In this document: in pieces, positions 9,496 to 19,710 of the stretch | Position numbering within the stretch: the stretch's first letter is position 1 | Layout of the letters: each line of letters begins with the position of its first letter | Assembly (NCBI RefSeq): GCF_003003215.1 | Contig: NZ_PVUF01000002.1 | Span: 124,001 to 188,000 of the forward strand | DNA from: Tritonibacter scottomollicae | Lineage (GTDB): Bacteria > Pseudomonadota > Alphaproteobacteria > Rhodobacterales > Rhodobacteraceae | Reading direction: 5' to 3' | Length of the DNA stretch: 64,000 bases | Translations under genes and position numbers: made by a program | The notes under the pieces: model-generated | Told to the model about the DNA's origin: nothing | Databases searched by the model: none | Seen by the model: only the letters and a program-made list of their open reading frames with translations

Positions 9496-10209
9496 ATGCG
9501 ACCCTCCGGACGTGCCCTGAACGAAATGCGCACCGTTACTTTCGAAACCGGCTTTACCAAACACGCGGAAGGCTCCTGCCTGATCAAGATGGGCGATACC
9601 CATGTTCTGTGCACCGCCACCATCGAAGACCGTGTGCCGCCATTTATCAAGGGGTCCGGTCTTGGCTGGGTGACGGCAGAATACGGCATGCTGCCGCGCG
9701 CAACCAACACCCGCATGCGCCGTGAGGCTGCCTCCGGCAAGCAAGGCGGACGTACCGTCGAAATTCAGCGGCTGATCGGCCGCGCCCTGCGGGCTGGCGT
9801 TGATCGCGTCGCCCTTGGCGAACGTCAGATCACAGTCGATTGCGATGTGTTGCAGGCCGATGGCGGTACCCGCTGCGCCTCCATCACCGGTGGTTGGGTT
9901 GCTCTGAGACTGGCCGTCAACAAGCTGATGAAGGCCGGAGACGTGAAGATGGATCCGCTGGTGGATCCGGTTTCAGCAATTTCCTGCGGCATTTACGCCG
10001 GTCAGCCGATCCTGGACCTGGACTACCCCGAGGATTCCGAGGCAGGCGTTGACGGTAACTTCATCATGACTGGCTCCGGCAAACTAATCGAAATTCAGAT
10101 GAGCGCTGAAGGCTCGGTCTTTTCCCGGGATCAGATGAATGAACTGATGGACCTGGCCACCAAGGGCACATCTGAACTCGCCGAGATGCAAAAGGCCGCC
10201 TGCGCATGA
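9496..10209 (+). CDS. rph: Ribonuclease PH
   Basis: RNase PH is a phosphate-dependent 3'-5' exoribonuclease that trims tRNA 3' ends. The 237-residue length is usual. Typical segments are [12 protein letters not shown] at the start, [18 protein letters not shown] and the [13 protein letters not shown] block. The ATG at 9496 is preferred over an in-frame start at 9433 because family members begin at the MRPSGR segment and an aaaagga lies just upstream. It is first in an operon with rdgB (4-bp overlap) and hemW. Confidence 0.95.
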   Translation: MRPSGRALNEMRTVTFETGFTKHAEGSCLIKMGDTHVLCTATIEDRVPPFIKGSGLGWVTAEYGMLPRATNTRMRREAASGKQGGRTVEIQRLIGRALRAGVDRVALGERQITVDCDVLQADGGTRCASITGGWVALRLAVNKLMKAGDVKMDPLVDPVSAISCGIYAGQPILDLDYPEDSEAGVDGNFIMTGSGKLIEIQMSAEGSVFSRDQMNELMDLATKGTSELAEMQKAACA

Positions 10210-10820
10210 CCCGCAAGTTCGAGGGCGACACCTTGTTGGTCGCCACACACAACTCAGGGAAGCTGGGCGAGATCACCGAGATCCTCGCCCCCTTTGGGGT
10301 CAAAGTGGTTGGCGCGGCAGCGATGGACCTGCCCGAGCCAGAGGAAACCGAAGACAGCTTTGTAGGCAATGCAAGGATCAAGGCCCATACAGCGGCGAAG
10401 GCCACGGGCCTGCCCGCGCTGTCCGACGACAGCGGTATCACCATCGACGCGCTGGACGGCGCGCCGGGGGTCTACACCGCCGATTGGGCCGAGACCAGTC
10501 AGGGACTTGATTTCATGATGGCCATGACCCGCGCCAATGATGAAATTACCGCAAAAGGGCCAGACGCCCCCCGCAGCGCCCAGTTTCGTTGCACGCTGGT
10601 TCTGGCCTGGCCCGATGGCCATGACGAGGTGTTTGAGGGTGTAATGCCCGGTACGCTGGTCTGGCCCATCCGTGGCGAAGGTGGATTTGGCTACGATCCC
10701 ATGTTTATGCCCGAGGGGTATGACGTGACCTGCGCTCAGATGGATAAGGCGGAAAAGAACCGCATCAGCCACCGAGGCCGTGCATTGGCCCGGTTCGTGC
10801 AGGGCTGCTTTGGTGGATGA
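10206..10820 (+). CDS. rdgB: XTP/dITP diphosphatase (non-canonical purine NTP pyrophosphatase)
   Basis: RdgB/HAM1 hydrolyses dITP, XTP and related nucleotides to monophosphates, keeping deaminated purines out of nucleic acids. The 204-residue protein has the N-terminal nucleotide-binding motif [11 protein letters not shown], a central [19 protein letters not shown] block and the C-terminal GGFGYDPMF and SHRGRAL motifs. Its ATG overlaps the rph stop (ATGA), showing translational coupling. Confidence 0.95.
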   Translation: MTRKFEGDTLLVATHNSGKLGEITEILAPFGVKVVGAAAMDLPEPEETEDSFVGNARIKAHTAAKATGLPALSDDSGITIDALDGAPGVYTADWAETSQGLDFMMAMTRANDEITAKGPDAPRSAQFRCTLVLAWPDGHDEVFEGVMPGTLVWPIRGEGGFGYDPMFMPEGYDVTCAQMDKAEKNRISHRGRALARFVQGCFGG

Positions 10821-11967
10821 TTGGCGGAATGGGGGCTTTGGTCTCTACGTGCATTGGCCGTTCTGTCAGGCCAAATGCCCCTACTGCGACTTCAACAGCC
10901 ATGTGGTGTCCCAGATCGATCAGTCGGCCTGGGTCACCGCCTACCAGACCGAGCTGCGCCGTATGGGCGAATTGGTCCCTGATCGGCTTCTGAACAGCAT
11001 CTTCTTTGGAGGTGGCACCCCGTCCCTGATGCATCCTGACACGGTTGCCGCGGTGATCAACACTGCACGTGAGATCTGGCCCTTCGCCAATGACATCGAA
11101 ATCTCGCTGGAAGCCAATCCAGGATCGGTCGAGGCCGGTCGATTTGCCGGCTATCGCGACGCCGGCGTCAATCGGATTTCCATGGGTATTCAGGCGCTGA
11201 ACGACGAGGATCTCCGCCGTCTTGGCCGCATTCACTCAGTGGAAGAAGCACGCAAAGCCTTTGACGTCGCCAGGAACTGCTTCGACCGTGTCAGTTTCGA
11301 CCTGATCTACGCCCGCCAAGGTCAGACCCTTGATGCGTGGAAAGCTGAGCTCTCAGAGGCGCTCAGCATGGCGATCGACCATCTTTCACTTTATCAGCTG
11401 ACGATCGAAGACGGCACCGCATTTGGGGATCGCTACGCAAGAGGCAAGCTACGCCACCTGCCCACAGACGACAATGCAGCTGACATGTACCTCGCCACCC
11501 AAGAGATTTGCGAATCCTACGGGCTACCAGGCTATGAGATTTCTAACCATGCCCGACCGGGCGCCGAGAGCCGTCATAATCTCATCTATTGGCGGTACGG
11601 AGACTACCTCGGGATTGGACCGGGTGCGCATGGTAGATTATCTCTGAACGGCCAGCGGATGGCGACAGAAGCGCCTAAGGCACCAGGTGCTTGGCTTGAA
11701 GCGGTTCGCCAAGGAAACGGAACACTCCCGTTTGAACGGCTTTCCCAAGAAGATCAGGTCGTCGAACACATGATGATGGGGCTTCGACTACATGAGGGGC
11801 TAGACCTTGAACGCCACAGCCAACTCGCTTCATCCCCCATTTCCGACGCCAAAATACACGCTCTTCGTGATCTCGGTATGATAGAAATCATCAATGACCG
11901 ACTGTGTGCGACCTCCCAAGGTCGCGCGGTTCTGAACGCCGTGCTCCGAGAACTCCTGACGGATTGA
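10813..11967 (+). CDS. hemW: Radical SAM heme chaperone HemW
   Basis: HemW (formerly annotated as HemN-like coproporphyrinogen oxidase) is a radical SAM protein that binds heme and delivers it to target proteins. The 4Fe-4S motif is CQAKCPYC (Cys18, Cys22, Cys25 from the chosen start), followed by the SAM-binding GGGTPS. The GTG at 10813 overlaps the rdgB stop by 8 bp and has an aggg about 8 bases upstream; a GTG at 10780 is also in frame. Base composition falls visibly toward AT in the second half, beginning near 11.4 kb. Confidence 0.9.
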   Translation: MDDWRNGGFGLYVHWPFCQAKCPYCDFNSHVVSQIDQSAWVTAYQTELRRMGELVPDRLLNSIFFGGGTPSLMHPDTVAAVINTAREIWPFANDIEISLEANPGSVEAGRFAGYRDAGVNRISMGIQALNDEDLRRLGRIHSVEEARKAFDVARNCFDRVSFDLIYARQGQTLDAWKAELSEALSMAIDHLSLYQLTIEDGTAFGDRYARGKLRHLPTDDNAADMYLATQEICESYGLPGYEISNHARPGAESRHNLIYWRYGDYLGIGPGAHGRLSLNGQRMATEAPKAPGAWLEAVRQGNGTLPFERLSQEDQVVEHMMMGLRLHEGLDLERHSQLASSPISDAKIHALRDLGMIEIINDRLCATSQGRAVLNAVLRELLTD

Positions 11968-11970
11968 TAA

Positions 11971-12324
11971 ATGAAAGCTATTTACCTCTGCCTTGGTCTT
12001 CTCAGCCTCCTTCTGGCAGTGGTGGGCGTTGCGCTTCCTCTCCTGCCGACGGTGCCTTTCCTGCTTCTCGCTACCTTCTTCTTCGCAAGATCATCGGAAC
12101 GACTACATGTATGGCTTACCAGCCATGGGACCTTTGGACCGATGATTCAGGACTGGCATCAATATGGTGCCATCCGTCCAAGAGCAAAAAAGGCGGCAAC
12201 CTTATCAGTTGCCGCCGTTCTTTGCATTTCGCTATTACTTGAACTATCTTTTCATATCATAGCGATACAGGCGATCACGCTTTGTGCGGTGATGATTTTC
12301 ATTTGGACCCGGCCTAACGGCTAA
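11971..12324 (+). CDS. DUF454 (YbaN-like) small inner-membrane protein
   Basis: This 117-residue protein has hydrophobic segments at about residues 3-40 and 73-112. It carries the DUF454 signature GVALPLLPTVPFLLLA near the N-terminus followed by FFARSSERLH. The function of the family is not established. It begins 3 bp after hemW and is likely co-transcribed. Its end overlaps the converging parB stop by 11 bp. Confidence 0.85.
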   Translation: MKAIYLCLGLLSLLLAVVGVALPLLPTVPFLLLATFFFARSSERLHVWLTSHGTFGPMIQDWHQYGAIRPRAKKAATLSVAAVLCISLLLELSFHIIAIQAITLCAVMIFIWTRPNG

Positions 12325-13213
12325 GACGATTGCACAAGTCATCCAGCTGATCCAAAGTTTCGTAGGATATCGTCACAGCACCGGCCTCGCCACCTGGTTT
12401 GTGATCGATTGATACCTTCATTCGGATCATCGCAGACAAATCAGCCTCCAATGCACGTGTATCGGCATCTTTCTCCGCCTGAGTTTTCGGCTTCTTTGTA
12501 GCAGGACTACCGGAGATACCGGCCGCGTCCTTCTTAACCAACGACTCGGTTGCACGAACCGAAAGCCCACCTTTTACGATCTTCTTAGCGAGCTCTGATG
12601 CATTGTCTGACGTGATCAATGCTCGCGCATGCCCCGCAGACAATTTTCGATCTAGGACAAGACCTTGAACATCCTCAGGTAGATGGAGCAGCCGCACCAA
12701 ATTCGCGATATGGCTTCGGCTCTTCCCAAGCGCCTCTGCCATCTTTTCTTGCGTATGCCCAAATTTATCCATCAATTGCTTATAGCTCTGAGCTTCCTCG
12801 AGAGCATTAAGATCGGAACGTTGAATGTTCTCGATGATCGCAACTTCAAACATCTCGACGTCAGAATAGTCGCGAATGAGGACAGGAACTTCATGCAGCT
12901 GCGCGGCCTGCGCAGCGCGCCACCGACGTTCCCCTGCCACGATCTCGTACATTCCGCCATCGCGTGGGCGCACGATCAAAGGCTGGAGAACACCCTTTTC
13001 CTTGATAGACGCGGTAAGATCGTCGAGGTCTTCCTGCAAAAACTGGCGACGCGGCTGATCAGGGTTTGCCTGAACTTTCTCAATCGGGACAAGAATTTCA
13101 GCATTGCGTGGCGTCCGTACACCATCTGTGCTGACAGGTTCCGCGTTCACGTCAGCCATCAATGCAGAGAGGCCACGCCCCAGGCCGCGCGGTTTGGGTT
13201 TCTTATCTGCCAT
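12314..13213 (-). CDS. parB: Chromosome partitioning protein ParB
   Basis: ParB is a CTP-dependent DNA clamp that loads at parS sites and spreads, organising the origin for segregation. The 299-residue protein has the conserved basic start PRGLGRGLSALM, the ParB/Srx core with GERRWRA at 94-100, and a helix-turn-helix around TQEKMAEALGKSRSHIANLVR. A C-terminal dimerisation segment follows a Lys/Ala-rich linker. Two perfect parS sites lie about 1.4 and 3.3 kb upstream, in rsmG and at the start of mnmG. It is 18 bp downstream of parA. Confidence 0.97.
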   Translation of the reverse strand: MADKKPKPRGLGRGLSALMADVNAEPVSTDGVRTPRNAEILVPIEKVQANPDQPRRQFLQEDLDDLTASIKEKGVLQPLIVRPRDGGMYEIVAGERRWRAAQAAQLHEVPVLIRDYSDVEMFEVAIIENIQRSDLNALEEAQSYKQLMDKFGHTQEKMAEALGKSRSHIANLVRLLHLPEDVQGLVLDRKLSAGHARALITSDNASELAKKIVKGGLSVRATESLVKKDAAGISGSPATKKPKTQAEKDADTRALEADLSAMIRMKVSIDHKPGGEAGAVTISYETLDQLDDLCNRLSR

Positions 13214-13231
13214 TCTGTGCCCCTTCTATTC

Positions 13232-14044
13232 TTATTCGGCCGCAATTTTTTGATGTTTAGATATAATTTCATCCGCCAATTGACGATAAGCCTTAGCACC
13301 CAACGATGCGGAGTCGTAGTTCAACACCGGCATGGCATATGAAGGCGCTTCGCTAACACGCACATTACGCGGTATCTTGGTTCTAAACACCAAATCACCA
13401 AGGTTATCACGCGCGTCCTGCTCCACCTGTTGAGAAAGGTTGTTGCGACGATCGTACATTGTCAACACAACTCCCTCGATCCTCAAACTTGGATTTGCAG
13501 CATGACGAACTTCGCGAATAGTCAACATCAGCTGCGAGAGCCCTTCGAGCGCGAAAAATTCACTTTGCAGTGGAATCAAAACAGAATCCGCCGCCACCAT
13601 CGCGTTAACGGTCAATAGATTGAGAGAAGGCGGACAATCAATCAGGATATAGTCCCAGTCATAATCCGTCATCGCGGGCTGACGAAGCGCGTCATGAAGG
13701 AGATAGCTACGCTTTTCGTTGGAGAACAGTTCAATATCAGCGGAACTCAAATCCACGGTCGCTGGTATGATACACAGGTCCTCTAGGTCAGTTTGTCGAA
13801 TAACTGCAGAAAGTTCGACTTCATCCACCAACAGATCGTACGTCGTGTGTTCCCGATCTTCAGCCTCGATTCCCAGGCCAGTAGACGCGTTCCCCTGCGG
13901 ATCCAGATCAACGAGGAGCACTCTCATACCCTCTTCGACCATGGCCGCGGCGAGGTTAATCGCTGTAGTTGTCTTTCCTACCCCACCCTTCTGATTTGCG
14001 ATGGCAATAATGCGGGGCGTTCCCGAACGGGACATGTCAGACAC
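13232..14044 (-). CDS. parA: Chromosome partitioning ATPase ParA
   Basis: This Walker-type ATPase drives movement of ParB-parS complexes. The 270-residue protein has the deviant Walker A KGGVGKTT at 19-26 and the Walker B region DYILIDCPPSLNLLT. The annotated ATG (14044) lies 8 bp inside the rsmG 3' end; a second ATG nearby (14035) is possible. It is part of the leftward mnmE-mnmG-rsmG-parA-parB block. Confidence 0.97.
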   Translation of the reverse strand: MSDMSRSGTPRIIAIANQKGGVGKTTTAINLAAAMVEEGMRVLLVDLDPQGNASTGLGIEAEDREHTTYDLLVDEVELSAVIRQTDLEDLCIIPATVDLSSADIELFSNEKRSYLLHDALRQPAMTDYDWDYILIDCPPSLNLLTVNAMVAADSVLIPLQSEFFALEGLSQLMLTIREVRHAANPSLRIEGVVLTMYDRRNNLSQQVEQDARDNLGDLVFRTKIPRNVRVSEAPSYAMPVLNYDSASLGAKAYRQLADEIISKHQKIAAE

Positions 14045-14654
14045 GCGCTACTCCCTTGATCTTGAGAATGACAGCCTCAGGCTCAGTAAGACTTGTAATC
14101 TCTTCGCACTCAAATCGCCATCTTTTGCGCGCGTTATCCACCTCTTTTTTCCAGTTGGCACCCTTTGGGAACACTGCAGTTCCAGACTGGGCAAGATGGT
14201 GCTCCGAGAACGACAGGAGGTCACTCAGATCAGCGAGCGCACGTGCGGAAAGAACATCAGCCTGAATGCCCTCAACCGCCTCTATCCGCTGCGACTTGAC
14301 AGATACCTTCACGCAACATTCTCTCGCAACATTCCGCAGGAAAGCACATTTGCGCTGATCACTTTCAATCAAAGTGACTTTCATGTCAGGCGCTTTCTCT
14401 GCAGCGAGAATAGCGATGATAATCCCAGGAAGGCCTCCGCCGCTTCCAATATCGAGCCAGCTCGTGCCCAATGTTGGAACTCCAAACACCTGAACGCTAT
14501 CAAGAATGTGGCGCGTCCACAGATCACCCAAGCTGTTTTTGGAAACCAGATTTATCTTTGGATTCCACTTTTCAAGAGTTTCTGCGAATATCTGTAGACG
14601 CTCGCATGTTTCACGTGAAACATCATATTTCGATTGAATAACATCAACACTCAT
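14037..14654 (-). CDS. rsmG: 16S rRNA (guanine-527-N7)-methyltransferase RsmG
   Basis: RsmG (GidB) methylates G527 of 16S rRNA with SAM. The 205-residue length is usual, and the SAM-binding motif is [13 protein letters not shown] perfect parS site (14607-14622) lies within the coding sequence and encodes part of the segment VSRET near the N-terminus. The start overlaps the mnmG stop by 4 bp. Confidence 0.96.
   Translation of the reverse strand: MSVDVIQSKYDVSRETCERLQIFAETLEKWNPKINLVSKNSLGDLWTRHILDSVQVFGVPTLGTSWLDIGSGGGLPGIIIAILAAEKAPDMKVTLIESDQRKCAFLRNVARECCVKVSVKSQRIEAVEGIQADVLSARALADLSDLLSFSEHHLAQSGTAVFPKGANWKKEVDNARKRWRFECEEITSLTEPEAVILKIKGVARV
14607..14622. promoter_or_regulatory. parS: parS site 1 (ParB-binding site)
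   Basis: TGTTTCACGTGAAACA is a perfect 16-bp palindrome identical to the widely conserved bacterial parS consensus. It lies inside rsmG about 5.1 kb left of the origin region. Confidence 0.95.
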
Positions 14655-16534
14655 GCGGACTTCGCCCGCACACGCGCTTGTCGCTTTAAGTTTCCCAAAA
14701 TTAGCGCCAAAGCGGCTGGAGTAATGCCATCAATTCGGGCTGCTTGGGAAAGGTTTTCAGGACGGGAACGACTGAGCTTCTGCCGAAGTTCATGCGAAAG
14801 CCCTTCAATCTCATAGCTAAAGCTTGCAGGAATACAATGTTCCTCGTCCTTCTTCAGCGCCGCGACTTCTTTCTCCTGACGTTCAATATAGTTGACATAA
14901 AGCGAATCTCGAACAATTTGACTTCGAATTTCTGCTTCTGTTGTCGCCAACTCAGGAAAGAGTGGGAGAATTTCGTCAAACCCAACTTTGGGGAAGGCAA
15001 GTACTTCCATACCGTCACGTTTGTTTCCGTCCTGGTTAACTTGTATTCCCGCACCCAACAGTTGGTTCGGTGTCAGCTTTGCAGACGTCAGAACACTTTT
15101 GACAGAATTAAGACGTTCCATCTTACTTTCGAAGATACGGCGCCTCTCTGGCGCGACGCAACCTACGGAAATCCCGAGCGACGTGAGACGCTGATCAGCG
15201 TTGTCGGCTCGTAGAGATAGCCTGAACTCAGCACGCGACGTAAACATGCGATAAGGCTCGGTAACACCGTTGGTTGTTAAATCATCAATCATAACACCGA
15301 TGTAGCTAGAGGCGCGACTAAAGATGATTTTGTCACTTTCCAAACATTTCGCTGCGGCATTCAGTCCGGCGACAAGTCCTTGCGCCGCTGCCTCTTCATA
15401 GCCTGTAGTTCCATTAATTTGACCAGCAAGATAAAGACCTGTTACTTCTCGAAGCTCCAGTGTCGCTTTCAAGGCTCGTGGATCGACATAATCATATTCG
15501 ATCGCATACCCGGGTTGCATAATGACGGCGCTTTCCAATCCGACAATGGAATGGACATACTCTTCTTGAACCCGCTCGGGCAAACTCGTCGAGATCCCAT
15601 TTGGATATACGGCGTGATCAGAAAGTGACTCAGGCTCAAGAAATATCTGATGAGATGACTTATCTGCGAAACGCACAACTTTATCTTCGATCGATGGACA
15701 GTACCTTGGTCCAATCCCATCGATGTGCCCGCCATACATTGCGGACAGCTCAAGATTCGTACGAATAATATCGTGGGTTTTTTCGTTTGTGTGCGTAATC
15801 CCACAAGATATTTGCTGAGCCGATACGGATCTACTCAAAAAAGAGAATAGAGTAGGATCGTCGTCACCAGGTTGTTGATCAAGGATATCCCAGTTGACGG
15901 TCCGGCCATCTAGTCGGGGCGGTGTTCCCGTTTTCAAACGTCCCAACGGTAGATCAAATGACTTCAATCGATCAGCAAGCTTGATTGATGGCTTATCGCC
16001 CATGCGACCACCGGATCGAGCGACATCACCGATGTGTATGACCCCGTTCAAAAACGTACCAGACGTAAGTACGACGGCTTTAGCTGTGAGTTCAACGTCA
16101 TCAGAAAGAACTACGCCGGTGACCTCGTTCTCCCCTTTCATAATGAAGTCAACAACTTCACCTTCGACAATGTCAAGATTTCTCTGTTCTTCGGTGGCCC
16201 GAAGCATTTCAGATTTGTATATAGCACGATCAGCTTGGGCGCGCGGTCCTTGCACAGCAGGACCTTTCCGACGATTCAAAAGTCTGAATTGGATACCTGC
16301 GAGGTCCGCGACGCGGCCCATTACACCGTCCAACGCATCGATTTCTCTGACGAGATGTCCTTTTCCCAAGCCACCAATTGCAGGATTGCAGGACATGACA
16401 CCAATACCATCACGGCGGAGCGTTACCATAGCAGTTCGGGCGCCCATTCTTGCTGCAGCATGGGCTGCTTCGGTTCCGGCATGCCCGCCGCCTATGACGA
16501 TGACATCGTAATGCGGATGTTTCACGTGAAACAC
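14651..16534 (-). CDS. mnmG: tRNA uridine 5-carboxymethylaminomethyl modification enzyme MnmG
   Basis: MnmG (GidA) works with MnmE to place the cmnm5 group on U34 of certain tRNAs, using FAD and NADH. The 627-residue protein has the FAD-binding GGGHAG at 15-20 and the typical GidA blocks GTFLNG and ETREYAGTT-like [13 protein letters not shown]. Its first six codons (MFHVKH) are written by a parS site that reaches to the start codon. It starts 3 bp after mnmE and overlaps rsmG by 4 bp. Confidence 0.97.
   Translation of the reverse strand: MFHVKHPHYDVIVIGGGHAGTEAAHAAARMGARTAMVTLRRDGIGVMSCNPAIGGLGKGHLVREIDALDGVMGRVADLAGIQFRLLNRRKGPAVQGPRAQADRAIYKSEMLRATEEQRNLDIVEGEVVDFIMKGENEVTGVVLSDDVELTAKAVVLTSGTFLNGVIHIGDVARSGGRMGDKPSIKLADRLKSFDLPLGRLKTGTPPRLDGRTVNWDILDQQPGDDDPTLFSFLSRSVSAQQISCGITHTNEKTHDIIRTNLELSAMYGGHIDGIGPRYCPSIEDKVVRFADKSSHQIFLEPESLSDHAVYPNGISTSLPERVQEEYVHSIVGLESAVIMQPGYAIEYDYVDPRALKATLELREVTGLYLAGQINGTTGYEEAAAQGLVAGLNAAAKCLESDKIIFSRASSYIGVMIDDLTTNGVTEPYRMFTSRAEFRLSLRADNADQRLTSLGISVGCVAPERRRIFESKMERLNSVKSVLTSAKLTPNQLLGAGIQVNQDGNKRDGMEVLAFPKVGFDEILPLFPELATTEAEIRSQIVRDSLYVNYIERQEKEVAALKKDEEHCIPASFSYEIEGLSHELRQKLSRSRPENLSQAARIDGITPAALALILGNLKRQARVRAKSA
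16518..16533. promoter_or_regulatory. parS: parS site 2 overlapping the mnmG start codon
   Basis: This is a second perfect TGTTTCACGTGAAACA, identical to site 1. It covers two bases of the mnmG ATG and the following codons, so the same bases serve translation initiation and ParB binding. Confidence 0.95.
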
Positions 16535-16537
16535 TCC

Positions 16538-17824
16538 CTACTTTCCTAAGCAAAAACTCGAGAATATCTCGTCCAGGAGATTCTCTACATTGATACGACC
16601 TACCAACAGTTCAAGAGCCCGTATCGCAGATCTCACATCCTCGGCCAAAATATCATAGAACTCCGGTCCATCGTGGAGGCGTTCCATCGCACGAGCCAAG
16701 CTTTCTGATGAACGTCGCAGTGCGTCACGATGGCGCGTACGTGTCGCAATCCCAGTATGAGCTGACCGATCCTTTAACGTCATAGAAACATGTGTCACAA
16801 GTTCATCAACCCCTTGCCCTGACTTTCCGGAGATCGCCCCTTCCGAACTTACTCTCACATCAGCCTTCGGCAACAACCGGAGATCGCCGGGTTTAAATTC
16901 GACGTCGAGTAGTTCATCGTGTTCTGCGAGAAATATACGTAGATCCGCGGCCTCTGCTCGCTCTTGTGCAAGTTTGATGCCTATTCCTTCTACGTGGTCG
17001 TCAGTATCGCGAAGGCCAGCCGTGTCAAGCAGTGTAACCGGAAGGCCCGCCAGGTCCATACGGACCTCGATAACATCACGGGTTGTGCCGGCGTATTCGG
17101 AGGTGATTGCCGCATTTCGACCGGCAAGTGCGTTCAGCAGCGTCGATTTTCCTACATTCGGAGCGCCGATGATTGCAACTTCAAAGCCGTCCCGAATTCG
17201 CTCCGCTATGGAAACACCGTCAATTTCTCGTTTGAGATCCCGAGCAACGCCATTGAGGAGGTCCGTCACCTCTGGCGTCACATCCACCGGCACCTCTTCA
17301 TCCGCGAAGTCGATCGTGACTTCAATCAGGGATGCCGCTCGAATGAGGTCAGATCTCCAACGATCAGCGAGTTTCCCTAATCCACCTGACAGTACGATTT
17401 GCGCCTGCTTACGCTGTGCTTCGGTCTCTGCATCGATGAGATCTGCGAGACCTTCAACCTGGGTCAAGTCGAGTTTGCCATTGTCCATCGCGCGTCGCGT
17501 GAATTCTCCCGGCTCGGCGATACGCGCCAAGCTCGTTTCTTTGATCGCCTGCAAAATCGACGATACGACCGCGCTGCTGCCATGACACTGAAACTCGACC
17601 GTATCTTCACCAGTAAAGCTGTCAGGCATTGTAAACGACAACACAAGCGCCTCATCAAGAAGATCGCCATGACTGTCGCTTAAACGCGAAAAAGTCATCC
17701 CCCGACTGGGCAATGACTTTCGCGACAGCTTTTCTCCGACGAGGCGTGCCTCTGGTCCAGATACACGGATGACGGCGACACCGGCCTTTCCCTGGGCGGT
17801 GGCCAACGCAAAGATCGTATCCAT
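16538..17824 (-). CDS. mnmE: tRNA modification GTPase MnmE
   Basis: MnmE (TrmE) is the GTPase partner of MnmG. The 428-residue protein has an N-terminal formyl-THF-binding domain, a G domain with GAPNVGKST (G1), a TTRD motif (G2) and DTAGLR (G3), and it ends FCLGK. This matches the C-terminal C-[IL]-GK box that carries the family's conserved Cys. It lies in the leftward run of genes between rho and mnmG. Confidence 0.97.
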   Translation of the reverse strand: MDTIFALATAQGKAGVAVIRVSGPEARLVGEKLSRKSLPSRGMTFSRLSDSHGDLLDEALVLSFTMPDSFTGEDTVEFQCHGSSAVVSSILQAIKETSLARIAEPGEFTRRAMDNGKLDLTQVEGLADLIDAETEAQRKQAQIVLSGGLGKLADRWRSDLIRAASLIEVTIDFADEEVPVDVTPEVTDLLNGVARDLKREIDGVSIAERIRDGFEVAIIGAPNVGKSTLLNALAGRNAAITSEYAGTTRDVIEVRMDLAGLPVTLLDTAGLRDTDDHVEGIGIKLAQERAEAADLRIFLAEHDELLDVEFKPGDLRLLPKADVRVSSEGAISGKSGQGVDELVTHVSMTLKDRSAHTGIATRTRHRDALRRSSESLARAMERLHDGPEFYDILAEDVRSAIRALELLVGRINVENLLDEIFSSFCLGK

Positions 17825-17853
17825 GGGATGGCCTCTCTCTCCACCGACGCTGG

Positions 17854-19125
17854 TCAGGTATTCATTGAATCAAAGAACTCTGAATTTGTCTTTGTTTGCT
17901 TGAGTTTAGAAAGAAGGAACTCGATCGCATCTGTGGTTCCCATCGGATTCAGAATCCGACGCAGGACAAATGTCTTAGCGAGATCCACTTTGTCCACCAG
18001 CAGCTCTTCTTTCCTGGTGCCGGATTTGAGAATATCGATCGCCGGGAAGACACGTTTGTCCGCAATTTTACGGTCCAGAACGATCTCAGAGTTACCCGTC
18101 CCTTTGAATTCTTCAAAGATAACCTCATCCATACGGCTGCCCGTATCGATCAGCGCGGTGGCGATGATGGTGAGCGAGCCACCTTCTTCGATATTACGCG
18201 CAGCACCAAAGAAGCGTTTTGGACGTTGCAGGGCGTTGGCATCCACACCGCCGGTCAGAACCTTACCCGAGGATGGCACAACCGTGTTGAATGCTCTACC
18301 AAGTCTTGTGATCGAATCGAGAAGAATTACTACATCTCGTTTGTGCTCAACGAGACGCTTCGCCTTCTCGATGACCATTTCGGATACCGCAACGTGGCGC
18401 GTAGCGGGTTCATCAAAGGTCGAGGACACGACCTCCCCTTTCACCGATCGCTGCATGTCAGTGACTTCTTCCGGACGCTCATCGATCAACAGAACAATCA
18501 GATAGCACTCAGGATGGTTCTGCTCGATCGAGTGCGCAATATTCTGCAACAGAACGGTTTTACCCGTCCTCGGCGGAGCCACGATGAGCGAACGCTGGCC
18601 TTTACCGATCGGAGAAACCAGATCGATCACACGTGCCGAGCGGTCCTTCACAGTGGGGTCTTCGATTTCCATATTCAAACGCTCATCCGGATAGAGCGGT
18701 GTCAGGTTATCGAAAGCAATCTTGTGACGCGTTTTCTCGGGCTCTTCGAAGTTGATCTTCGTCACCGTGGTCAGCGCAAAATAGCGCTCGTTCTCCAATG
18801 GAGCCTTGATCTGCCCATCCACCGTGTCACCGGTGCGCAAGGAAAACTGGCGGATCATGTCAGGCGAGACGTAGATGTCATCCGGGCCCGGAAGATAGTT
18901 CGCTTCGGGCGAACGCAGAAAGCCAAACCCGTCCTGCAGAACCTCGAGAACCCCATCCCCAAAGATATTCCAGCCTTCATCCGCGCGCTCACGCAGGATC
19001 TGGAACATCATCTCACCCTTGCGCATGGTGGAAGCGTTTTCGATCTCAAGCTCCTCTGCCATGGTCAACAGCGCTTTGGGGCTTTGGATTTTGAGATCAG
19101 AAAGGTTCAGAGATTGCTCGGTCAT
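17854..19125 (-). CDS. rho: Transcription termination factor Rho
   Basis: Rho is the hexameric RNA helicase that ends untranslated transcripts. From the ATG at 19125 ([12 protein letters not shown]) the protein has 423 residues, close to the usual 419. An in-frame start at 19215 would add 30 residues without family resemblance. The N-terminal cold-shock-like RNA-binding domain contains DGFGFLRSP, and the RecA-like motor has PPRTGKT. It is transcribed away from the origin. Confidence 0.97.
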   Translation of the reverse strand: MTEQSLNLSDLKIQSPKALLTMAEELEIENASTMRKGEMMFQILRERADEGWNIFGDGVLEVLQDGFGFLRSPEANYLPGPDDIYVSPDMIRQFSLRTGDTVDGQIKAPLENERYFALTTVTKINFEEPEKTRHKIAFDNLTPLYPDERLNMEIEDPTVKDRSARVIDLVSPIGKGQRSLIVAPPRTGKTVLLQNIAHSIEQNHPECYLIVLLIDERPEEVTDMQRSVKGEVVSSTFDEPATRHVAVSEMVIEKAKRLVEHKRDVVILLDSITRLGRAFNTVVPSSGKVLTGGVDANALQRPKRFFGAARNIEEGGSLTIIATALIDTGSRMDEVIFEEFKGTGNSEIVLDRKIADKRVFPAIDILKSGTRKEELLVDKVDLAKTFVLRRILNPMGTTDAIEFLLSKLKQTKTNSEFFDSMNT

Positions 19126-19254
19126 ATGCACACGGCCCTTGTTCCCTCTGCCAACAGAGGGCGTCACAGTATAAAATACGGAAAACGCGGGAATCCCGGA
19201 CGGGTCCGCTTTCACGCTTGATAGTGGGTCTCTGTGAGCGAGTCAAACGCGGCG

Positions 19255-19710
19255 TTAGAACTTGAAGATGACCGAGATCACGATGACGACCATCAAGAGC
19301 GTGGGAACCTCGTTCATAAGGCGATACTGGCGCCCTGTGAGCTTGTTTTGCCCTTCTCTGAAGTCTTTGTGGCGAAACATCAGCCAGTGATGAAACCAAG
19401 TCATCCCAAGCACTGAGATGCCCTTGGTCCAGGGCCAAACGTATGACCAGTCCACCAACCCTGGCGTGAACACCATGAACAGCCCTGCAGCCCATGTGAC
19501 GACGCTTGCTGGCCCCATGATCACTCTGAGGAGTTTGTCCTCCATGGTGAGGAAGATTGGTTTCACCTCTTCGACCTTCTCTGCCTCCTCCACGTGATAG
19601 ACGAACAAGCGTGGAAGGTAGAACAACCCTGCCATCCAGCTGATCACGGCCATGATGTGGAGCGACTTCGCGTAAGGATAGAGCGTAAACATCAGATCAG
19701 TGAGATCCAT
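19255..19710 (-). CDS. hemJ: Protoporphyrinogen oxidase HemJ
   Basis: HemJ converts protoporphyrinogen IX to protoporphyrin IX in the membrane and replaces HemG/HemY in most alphaproteobacteria. The 151-residue protein has four hydrophobic segments and the conserved histidines of the family (SLHIMAVISWMAGLFYLPR in the first, WFHHWLMFRHKDFREG in mid-protein). It is the first gene left of the origin region and reads away from it. Confidence 0.93.
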   Translation of the reverse strand: MDLTDLMFTLYPYAKSLHIMAVISWMAGLFYLPRLFVYHVEEAEKVEEVKPIFLTMEDKLLRVIMGPASVVTWAAGLFMVFTPGLVDWSYVWPWTKGISVLGMTWFHHWLMFRHKDFREGQNKLTGRQYRLMNEVPTLLMVVIVISVIFKF

